This document shows, one piece after another, positions 26,881-34,805 of a stretch of 64,000 nt of DNA. Position 1 is the first letter of the stretch, and each line of letters begins with the position of its first letter. Source of the stretch: Luteimonas abyssi (GTDB lineage Bacteria > Pseudomonadota > Gammaproteobacteria > Xanthomonadales > Xanthomonadaceae); assembly GCF_001482195.1 (NCBI RefSeq), contig NZ_KQ759763.1, positions 630,459 through 694,458 on the forward strand, written 5' to 3'. A program made the translations under genes and the position numbers. Under the pieces are notes generated by a model, which made no database searches, had not been told where the DNA came from, and saw only the letters and a list, made by a program, of their open reading frames with translations.

Positions 26881-28188
26881 ATGGACAGGCAGACGTTCTT
26901 TCTGGGTGGTGCGATCGCGGTGGCGCTCGCCGTGGGCATGGGCGCGGCGCAGGCCGGCGGCGCGCGGCAGGCGGCCTACGTGCCGGTGCCGTTGCAGGCC
27001 ACGATCGACCGGGTGCAACCGATGACCGGCATCGTGCTGTGGAACGACAACGTCTCCGCGCTCAATGCGCTGGGCGACGACGTGCAACTGGAGTTCGCCT
27101 ACTTCAAGTACAGCGACGTGGTGCAGAGCCCGGGGACCTACGACTGGTCGGCGGTGGAGGCCCGCCTGGCATCGGCGGCCGCGCGCGGGCACCCGATGAT
27201 CCTGCGGTTCCACGACACCTATCCCGGGCACACCCAGGTCTCGATTCCCGCCTACGTCGACGCCGCGTCCGACCACACGGCCTCGTACGTGCAGGTGGAG
27301 GGGCAGACCACGTTCGTGCCCGACTGGCGTTCGGCCACGCTGCGCGCCTTCATCCTCGAGTTCTACACCCGCTTCGCCGAGCGCTACGACCTCGATCCGC
27401 GGATCGCCTTCCTCCAGACCGGCTTCGGCTCGTATGCCGAGTACCACCTGTGGGCCGGGCCGCTGACGCTCGGCCACACGTTCCCGTCCAAGGCGTTCCA
27501 GCAGCAGTTCCTGGAGCATCTGGACGATGCGTTCGTCGAGACGTCGTGGTCGGTGTCCATCGACGCGGCCAGCAGCACCTACTCGCCGTTCTCGGCGGTG
27601 CCGTCGTTGCGGCAGCAGCGCTTCGGGGTGTTCGACGACTCGTTCATGCACGAGAACCACTCGGCCACCAACCAGGAGTACAACCGCGCCTCGTGGCTGT
27701 TCTTCGGCGACCAGCGCTACCTCACCTCGCCGGCGGGCGGGGAGCTCAATTACTACAGCGACTACGACCAGGCCAATGTCCTGAACCTCCCGAACGGCGC
27801 ATGGGGCCGCAGTTTCGAGTCCTTCGTCGAGCAGTACCGCATCAGCTACATGATCGGCAACGACCAGCCGCTGTTCCAGCCGCTTGCGCGCATCCGCCAG
27901 GCGGCCATGGCGACCGGCTATGCGTTCCGCATCACCGCATTGTCGAGCAACGGCGAATGCGTTGAACTGGCGGTGCGCAACGAGGGCGTCGCACCGATCT
28001 ACTACGACGCATGGCCGGCGGTGGACGGACAGCGGATCGGACCGTCGCTCAAGGGACTGGCGCCGGGTGCCGAGCAGGCCGGGGCGGGGTGCATCGGGCC
28101 GCATACCGGCACGGCTCTCCAGGTCGGCATCGAGAGCGATCGGCTGGTGCCGGGGCAGCAGATCCAGTTCAACGCGTCGCTGCCGTAA
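26881..28188 (+). CDS. Exported DUF4832-like barrel protein, candidate glycoside hydrolase
   Basis: 435 aa with a signal peptide (1-25). The sequence reads like the (beta/alpha)8 barrel of DUF4832/GH42-type proteins: VLWNDNVSALNA, then FAYFKYSDVVQSPGTYDWSA (the usual 'opens with a Trp at the first strand' block), MILRFHDTYPG and FLQTGFGSYAEYHLW. The C-terminal 90 residues form a separate beta domain ending in IESDRLVPGQ. No experimentally known activity can be assigned. It lies 68 bp after the receptor gene and before a strong hairpin, so it is probably the last gene of the plus-strand agaR unit and may cut the same polysaccharide. A relic of its C-terminus is at 29365-29436. Confidence 0.65.
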   Translation: MDRQTFFLGGAIAVALAVGMGAAQAGGARQAAYVPVPLQATIDRVQPMTGIVLWNDNVSALNALGDDVQLEFAYFKYSDVVQSPGTYDWSAVEARLASAAARGHPMILRFHDTYPGHTQVSIPAYVDAASDHTASYVQVEGQTTFVPDWRSATLRAFILEFYTRFAERYDLDPRIAFLQTGFGSYAEYHLWAGPLTLGHTFPSKAFQQQFLEHLDDAFVETSWSVSIDAASSTYSPFSAVPSLRQQRFGVFDDSFMHENHSATNQEYNRASWLFFGDQRYLTSPAGGELNYYSDYDQANVLNLPNGAWGRSFESFVEQYRISYMIGNDQPLFQPLARIRQAAMATGYAFRITALSSNGECVELAVRNEGVAPIYYDAWPAVDGQRIGPSLKGLAPGAEQAGAGCIGPHTGTALQVGIESDRLVPGQQIQFNASLP

Positions 28189-28203
28189 GGGTTCTGGTTC
28201 TGA

Positions 28204-28235
28204 CGCCGAGGCGGCCGTGCGGCGCCGCCTCGGCG
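28204..28235. terminator. Strong hairpin after the barrel-protein gene
   Basis: A perfect 12 bp stem (cgccgaggcggc with gccgcctcggcg) and an 8-base loop start 16 bp after the stop. T-run is weak on the plus side. It lies between convergent genes. Confidence 0.65.
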
Positions 28236-28371
28236 TTCCGGCTCTTCGCAGGCCGCATCCCGCGAACGATGTCAGGCGGGTTTCATCCGTCGATGGACGT
28301 GTCCAGACGTCGGCCCCGGCGTGAGCCGGTGCCCCGATCGCGGCATTGTCGAGGGACCGCCGGACGCGCGC

Positions 28372-28995
28372 TCACGGCATGGGATGCCACGCCCCCTGGT
28401 CCTGCCGGTATCCGGTGATCCATGCATACGGCAAGGCGGTCAGGAACGCGACTTCCTTCAATTGCGCCGGGCTGTAGATCGCGACGACGTCGGCCGTCTC
28501 GACCGCGTCGAGCGCGACGTTCGCCGCGAGCGTATCGGTGAGCAGGAACGCCCGGACCGACTGCTGCGTGAGATCGGCGTCGATCGCGATCGTTCTCGGA
28601 GGCGTATCGATCCCGCTCATGGTGCCACCGCGTGTCGGGCCCCACTCGTAGAGGGGCGTCGGGCATTGGATACGGTAGACGTAGCCGCCACCCATGCCGC
28701 CGCCGCCGGGCGTGGTCTCGGTGGAAATGTGGATCGAACTCGCTTCGCGTTCCTTTTTGATCTGCTGGTACAGCGGCCCGAGACCGCAGCGCCCCGGATT
28801 CTGAAGCAGGTAGTCGACGATCTGCGAGGTTCGCCTGCCGGTGATGCCGGCGATGTCGCGGGTGGCGTCGATCGTGGCGTGGACGAGCACGGCGCGGACG
28901 GCGTCCGTGTCCAACTGCAATCTGGCGGTGAAGCCGCCGGCGTCGCGGATGTGCTGCGGCTCGCGGTTTTCTCCGCGGTAGAGCGTGATCGGCAT
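28372..28995 (-). CDS. Cholera/pertussis-toxin-like ADP-ribosyltransferase domain protein (orphan)
   Basis: 207 aa, no signal peptide or membrane segment. All three regions of the R-S-E class of ADP-ribosyltransferases can be aligned by eye. They are LYRGENREPQHIRDAGGF at 5-22 (cholera toxin: LYRADSRPPDEIKQSGGL); SSIHISTE at 86-93 in place of the STS strand; and SPAQLKEVAFLTALPY at 175-190 (cholera toxin: EQEVSALGGIPY) followed by ITGYR. Arg7, Ser91 and Glu181 would be the catalytic set. The first Glu of the usual ExE is replaced by Leu179. About 55 extra residues separate the first two motifs. No B subunit or secretion gene is nearby. Confidence 0.7.
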   Translation of the reverse strand: MPITLYRGENREPQHIRDAGGFTARLQLDTDAVRAVLVHATIDATRDIAGITGRRTSQIVDYLLQNPGRCGLGPLYQQIKKEREASSIHISTETTPGGGGMGGGYVYRIQCPTPLYEWGPTRGGTMSGIDTPPRTIAIDADLTQQSVRAFLLTDTLAANVALDAVETADVVAIYSPAQLKEVAFLTALPYAWITGYRQDQGAWHPMP

Positions 28996-29205
28996 CCCTG
29001 TGCTCCTTGGCAATGGCCCGCGCATTCGGCATGGGCTCACCGTCAGGCTGGAAGGTCGGCGGCGCGCGCCATATCGGTCGATCGCTGAGATCACGCGTCG
29101 GCCATGCCGATGCAGCATGGATACGGATCACCGTGCCGGCGCGGTGGAGCCCGGGCCGTCGGCATGGATGGTTGCGGCTGCGACCGCTGCGACCGCTGCG
29201 TCGCA

Positions 29206-29259
29206 GGGATCGCCGCATGGTGCGATGCCCGCCCGCGTCGCGCCAGCACGGCAGGCGAC
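29206..29259. repeat. Copy B of a 54 bp imperfect repeat
   Basis: Matches 15256-15309 at 46 of 54 bases in the same orientation. It lies about 210 bp upstream of the ADP-ribosyltransferase-like gene, as copy A lies upstream of the esterase gene, both on the minus strand. Confidence 0.5.
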
Positions 29260-29364
29260 ACCGCAGGCGCCGCGAGACGGCGACGCCGTCGATGTGGTGC
29301 CGCGGCCCTACGGACCGGGTGCCCGTGCAGGTCGCGGTGCGCCGGGCAGTGCGCCGTGCAGGAT

Positions 29365-29436
29365 GTGCAGGTCGCCATCGAGAGCGACCGCCTCGTCCGC
29401 GGACAGGCGATCCGGTTCAACGCGTCGTGGCCCTGA
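29365..29436 (+). pseudogene. C-terminal relic of a DUF4832-like barrel protein
   Basis: 23 codons and a stop. Of 22 aligned residues 17 are identical to the C-terminus of the protein encoded at 26881-28188 (shared IESDRLV, GQ and FNAS), and about 54 of 69 bases match. The preceding DNA does not keep a matching reading frame over the rest of the domain. This looks like the end of a second copy that has been lost or rearranged. Confidence 0.6.
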
Positions 29437-29467
29437 CGCGGGGCAGGGTGCGCAATGGACGCGCGGC

Positions 29468-30148
29468 TCAGGCGCGCAGTAGGTCGCCGCCGGCCGCGAG
29501 ATGGCGCAAGGCGGCCGACTCGTCGAGCATCACCAGGTCGTCGATGTCCTCCTGCTCGCGATCCTCGGGATCCATGTCGTCCCACTCTTCGCGGTCGAGC
29601 ACCTCATCGACCAGCCGGTCGGCCATGGAGGCCGGCACGGCCGGCTTGAGCGGTGTGTCGCCGACCATCACATATGCCGAGCAATGCGTGGCCTGGAAAC
29701 CCTCGGCCGACGCCAACGACAGCCAGGCGCCACGGCCCGACAGCAGCGTGTCGGTGCGCAGCGTGCCGCCGACATGGGTGCTGCTGTTGCCGAGCTCGGC
29801 GACCACGGCATGGGTCGCGACCAGGTCGCCGGTGACCAGCAGATGCTGGTCGTGGCCGGTGATCGCGTGCCGGCAGCGCACGTCGCCCAGGACGATCAGC
29901 GCGCCCTGGTCGTGGCGACCGGTGGTCACGACGAGGTTGCCCTCGACATCCAGATCGCCGTCGATCAGCACGAACGGTGCATCGGGACGCCAGGCGGTCG
30001 CGGCGGTGTGCCGCTGGGCCGGCAGGATCTGCCAGTCGTCGCCAATCTCGAGCAGCCGGGCGGCGAGGTCGGCGATGGCGCCGGTGTGCCGGGCTTGCAG
30101 CCGGGCGAGCGCCTCTGAGTGTGTGGGCACGCAAGAACTCCTGTCCAT
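29468..30148 (-). CDS. Hypothetical protein with beta-helix-like repeats and acidic tail
   Basis: 226 aa, cytoplasmic by sequence (no signal peptide). Residues about 50-150 contain repeated strands of the type VLIDGDLDVEGNLVV, IVLGDV, LLVTGDLVATHAV, spaced about 20 apart, suggesting a right-handed beta-helix. The C-terminal 50 residues are very acidic (DREEWDDMDPEDREQEDIDD). I do not recognise a named family. The start at 30148 has AGG-containing sequence ahead and lies just outside the ahcY terminator, whose T-run it follows. The next gene on the same strand, 472 bp away, is the ADP-ribosyltransferase-like orphan; an immunity or regulatory relation cannot be shown. Confidence 0.6.
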   Translation of the reverse strand: MDRSSCVPTHSEALARLQARHTGAIADLAARLLEIGDDWQILPAQRHTAATAWRPDAPFVLIDGDLDVEGNLVVTTGRHDQGALIVLGDVRCRHAITGHDQHLLVTGDLVATHAVVAELGNSSTHVGGTLRTDTLLSGRGAWLSLASAEGFQATHCSAYVMVGDTPLKPAVPASMADRLVDEVLDREEWDDMDPEDREQEDIDDLVMLDESAALRHLAAGGDLLRA

Positions 30149-30150
30149 GT

Positions 30151-30177
30151 AAAAAAAGCGCGGCCCGGAGGCCGCGC
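30151..30177 (-). terminator. Rho-independent terminator of ahcY
   Basis: On the minus strand, 9 bases after the ahcY stop: 8 bp stem gcgcggcc/ggccgcgc with a four-base loop, followed by seven T. A textbook intrinsic terminator. Confidence 0.9.
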
Positions 30178-30186
30178 CGCGGGGCA

Positions 30187-31635
<1,449 letters not shown>

Positions 31636-31683
31636 GGTGGCTCCGTAGTGGCGACGCGCGCAGCGGTGCGCGGATCGCGTTAC

Positions 31684-31770
31684 GGGCGCCGTTGGTGCGA
31701 GAGAACCGCGCCGAGCCTGGCCGCGGCCGGGGCAGGCCCGGTCCGGCGGTCGCAGCGCCCCTCGGCGGGG
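31684..31770 (-). promoter_or_regulatory. S-adenosylhomocysteine riboswitch in the ahcY leader
   Basis: Read on the minus strand, the leader has the conserved SAH-riboswitch order: gccgaggggcgctgcgacc (31748-31767), then ccaggctcgg (31711-31720), then caacggcgccc (31684-31694). The first and second blocks pair (ccgag with ctcgg) and the first and third can pair (gggcgc with gcgccc) as in the known fold. It lies 49 bases before the ahcY start. Such switches turn ahcY on when SAH accumulates. Confidence 0.88.
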
Positions 31771-32074
31771 CAAGCGCTCATTTTAGCGGGCAACGCGCCG
31801 GGTTGCCTGCCGTGCGTGGCGCCTGTTCATGCGCCGGTGCCGGCACCTTGTGGAGCGACGCCTCGCAGGTGTCGACGTGGTCCGGGTGACGGGCCGTTTC
31901 CGGCGTGAGGGTGCGGGCCACCGAGCGGATGCATCCCGATGACGCCGGGCGCAGCGAAAGGTGGCCCCCGCCGGTACAGGGGGCGCAAGTCCGATCGGTT
32001 CGTCCCGGGCGCCGGCCCGGTGGATGCCCTGCTGGGTATGCTGGTGGCTTCGCCTGCTCCAGGGATCCTGTTCG
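31771..32074. other. Divergent region between ahcY and the S9 peptidase gene
   Basis: About 300 bp without a gene. On the minus strand a TAAAAT box around 31781-31786 just ahead of the riboswitch is the likely ahcY -10 element, with no clear -35. On the plus side a TATGCT near 32036 may serve the peptidase gene. I see no other structure. Confidence 0.4.
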
Positions 32075-34597
32075 ATGACGATGCGTCTACGCCGCCACGC
32101 CGGCTTGTTGCTCCTGTTCGCGTTCTGGGCCGCGCCGGCCTGTGTGCTCGCCAGCCAGACCTCCGCCGTCGAGGCGTCGGCTGCCCACGAGGACGCCACG
32201 GACGCCGGTTACCGCCACCCGCCGGCCGCGTTGCAGGCGCTGGTCGATGCGCCGACGGCCCCGCGGCTGTCGTTGTCGCCGCAGCGCGACCTGATCGCTT
32301 ACATGCGCACGCCGGCGCTGCCCGGCATCGAGGTGGTCGCGCAGCCCGAGTTGAAGCTCGGCGGCATCCGCATCCACCCCCGCACTTATGCCTCCAGCAG
32401 CTTCGCCTTCGTCGACGACCTGTGGCTGCAGACCGTGGCCGACGGCGAGGAACAGCGGATCGTCGGGCTTCCACAGCCGCTGGCCATCGCTGCGATGGCG
32501 TGGTCGCCCGACCAGCGGCACATCGCTTTCACCCAGGTCGACGCGGCGGCCGGCCGGGTCGAATTGTGGCTGGTCGATGTGACGGCGGGACGGGCGCGGC
32601 GGCTGATCGAGCAACCGCTCAACACCGTCGTCGGCAGCGGCGTGCAATGGTTGCCCGACAGCCAGGGTCTGCTGGTGCAGTTGCGGCCGGAGGGTCAGGG
32701 CGAGCCGCCGGCCGATGCCGGGATTCCCAGCGGGCCGAACATCCAGGAGACCGCCGGCGGCGGTGGGGTCCAGAGCCTGCGCACCTTCCAGGACCTGCTG
32801 CGCAATCCTCAGGACGCGCGCGTGTTCGCGCACTTCCTGACCACCCAGGTGGCCCGGGTCGGGCTGGACGGGCGGATCGCGCCGATCGGGACGCCGGACC
32901 TGCACGTCGGTCTGGCCGTCTCGCCGGACGGTCGCCATATCCTGCGCCAGCGCATCCAGCATCCGTTTTCCTACCAGGTGCCGTACTCGCGGTTTCCACG
33001 CCGGATCGACGTGATCGACCTGCAGGGCGCGGTGGTGCACACCGTGGCGACACTGCCGCTGATCGAAGGTCTGCCGACCGGTCGCGATGCGGTGCCCACC
33101 GGCGTGCGCCGGATCGACTGGCGCAGCGACGCACCGGCGACGCTGGTCTGGGCCGAGGCCCAGGACGGCGGCGATCCGGCGGTGGACGCCGAGGTGCGCG
33201 ATCGCGTGTTCGCACACGCGGCGCCGTTCCAGGACCCGCCGGAGACCCTTGCCGATCTGTCGATGCGCTACGCCGGCATTCGCTGGGGCGACGATGCGCT
33301 GGCACTGCTGACCGAGTTCTGGTGGCGCGACCGCCAGCTGCGCGAATGGCGCTTGGCGCCCGGCGTGGCCGCAACCGCGCCCGTGCTGCTGCGCGAGGGC
33401 TCGTACGAAGACCGCTACGCCGACCCGGGTGATCCGGTCACCGTGGCCGATGCGCGCGGGTTCCGACGCCTCCTGATCGCCGCCGACGGCGAGAGCATTT
33501 ACCGCATCGGCGAGGGCGCGTCCCCGGAGGGCGACCGTCCGTTTCTGGACCGTCAGCACCTGGCAAGCGGCGAGACACAGCGCCTGTTCCATTCGCAGGC
33601 ACCGTACTACGAACTTCCGCAGGCGCTGCTCGATCCCGAGGCCCGGCAGGTGCTGACCACGCGGGAGTCGCCGACCGAGCCGCCGAATTTCTTCGCGCGG
33701 ACGCTCGGGGATGCGGGCGATACGCCACGCGCGTTGACTGCATTTCCGCATCCCACGCCGCAACTGCGCGACGTGAGCAAGGAGCAGATCCGCTATCGCC
33801 GCGACGACGGTGTCGAGTTGACCGCCACGCTGTATCTGCCGGCCGGTCACGATCCGCAGCGCGACGGGCCGCTGCCGCTGCTGATGTGGGCCTACCCGCA
33901 GGAGTTCCGTTCGGCGGAGGTCGCCAGCCAGGTCACCGATTCGCCTCATCGGTTCAACCGCATCAGCTACTGGGGGCCACTGGCCTACCTGGCGGCCGGT
34001 TACGCCGTACTCGACGACCCGGCGATGCCGATCGTGGGCGAGGGCGATGCCGAGCCCAACGACACCTACGTGCAGCAGCTCGTCGGCAGCGCCCAGGCGG
34101 CGGTGGACGAGGTGGTGCGGCGTGGCGTGGCCGATCGCGACCGGATCGCCGTCGGCGGGCACTCCTATGGTGCCTTCATGACCGCCAACCTGCTCGCGCA
34201 TTCGCGCCTGTTCCGTGCCGGCATCGCGCGCAGCGGCGCTTACAACCGTTCGCTGACGCCGTTCGGCTTCCAGGCCGAGGAGCGCAACTACTGGCAGGCC
34301 CGCGACACGTATCTGGAGATGTCGCCGTTCAACTATGCCGATCGCATCCGCGATCCGATCCTGCTCATCCACGGCGAAGAGGACAACAACTCCGGCACGT
34401 TCCCGATGCAGAGCGAGCGTCTGTACGCGGCGGTGATGGGCCTGGGGGGCGCTGCGCGGCTGGTGATGCTGCCACGCGAGTCGCACGGGTACCGGGCGCG
34501 CGAATCGATCCTGCATATGCTCTACGAGACCCATGCCTGGCTGGAGACGCACGTACGCGATGCGCCGCCGCGCGCGGAGGAAGACACGACGCGTTGA
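32075..34597 (+). CDS. Exported S9-family prolyl-oligopeptidase-type serine peptidase (glutamyl endopeptidase-like)
   Basis: 840 aa. N-terminal signal peptide (about 1-25, LLLLFAFWAAPACVLA). A beta-propeller-like region with WSPDQRHIAF and LAVSPDGRHI blocks fills the first 560 residues. The alpha/beta-hydrolase domain carries the triad: Ser697 in GGHSYGAF, Asp770 in HGEEDNNSG and His804 in ESHGY. The overall layout matches S9 peptidases annotated as glutamyl endopeptidase in Xanthomonadaceae. It would degrade oligopeptides in the periplasm. Several in-frame start codons lie upstream; 32075 gives the signal peptide at the N-terminus. Confidence 0.88.
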   Translation: MTMRLRRHAGLLLLFAFWAAPACVLASQTSAVEASAAHEDATDAGYRHPPAALQALVDAPTAPRLSLSPQRDLIAYMRTPALPGIEVVAQPELKLGGIRIHPRTYASSSFAFVDDLWLQTVADGEEQRIVGLPQPLAIAAMAWSPDQRHIAFTQVDAAAGRVELWLVDVTAGRARRLIEQPLNTVVGSGVQWLPDSQGLLVQLRPEGQGEPPADAGIPSGPNIQETAGGGGVQSLRTFQDLLRNPQDARVFAHFLTTQVARVGLDGRIAPIGTPDLHVGLAVSPDGRHILRQRIQHPFSYQVPYSRFPRRIDVIDLQGAVVHTVATLPLIEGLPTGRDAVPTGVRRIDWRSDAPATLVWAEAQDGGDPAVDAEVRDRVFAHAAPFQDPPETLADLSMRYAGIRWGDDALALLTEFWWRDRQLREWRLAPGVAATAPVLLREGSYEDRYADPGDPVTVADARGFRRLLIAADGESIYRIGEGASPEGDRPFLDRQHLASGETQRLFHSQAPYYELPQALLDPEARQVLTTRESPTEPPNFFARTLGDAGDTPRALTAFPHPTPQLRDVSKEQIRYRRDDGVELTATLYLPAGHDPQRDGPLPLLMWAYPQEFRSAEVASQVTDSPHRFNRISYWGPLAYLAAGYAVLDDPAMPIVGEGDAEPNDTYVQQLVGSAQAAVDEVVRRGVADRDRIAVGGHSYGAFMTANLLAHSRLFRAGIARSGAYNRSLTPFGFQAEERNYWQARDTYLEMSPFNYADRIRDPILLIHGEEDNNSGTFPMQSERLYAAVMGLGGAARLVMLPRESHGYRARESILHMLYETHAWLETHVRDAPPRAEEDTTR

Positions 34598-34604
34598 TCG
34601 TGTG

Positions 34605-34641
34605 CTGCGGAGGCCGCGCCGTGGGGGCACGGCCTCCGCAG
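34605..34641. terminator. Hairpin after the S9 peptidase gene
   Basis: Perfect 12 bp stem ctgcggaggccg/cggcctccgcag with a 13-base loop, 8 bases after the stop. No T-run follows. Confidence 0.55.
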
Positions 34642-34805
34642 CGGCGTGCCCCGCGGACATCCATCGGGTGTGTCGCACGTCGGGCGGTCTCCGCCGGACT
34701 TCACCCTGAGATGAATGACGAAGGCGGCCCTAGGGACGACCCCAGATGCAGGGGGGCACCGTCCGATGGACACTCGGCATCCGAGCGTCCGGATGGAGTT
34801 TCACC

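Larger units (their letters stand above)
28996..29467. other. 472 bp gap with decayed sequence, one repeat copy and a gene relic
   Basis: No intact gene is visible. The stretch contains a 54 bp repeat copy (29206-29259), a short gctgcgacc tandem around 29177-29199, and a C-terminal relic of the exported barrel protein (29365-29436). The order suggests remains of a larger duplication or insertion. The promoter of the ADP-ribosyltransferase-like gene should lie near its start, but no clear boxes are seen. Confidence 0.6.

Noticed and set aside
23995..28188. Possible giant fusion of a 960-residue N-terminal part with the exported barrel protein
   Set aside because: The N-terminal part is an out-of-frame reading of the receptor gene; the barrel protein has its own signal peptide at 26881.
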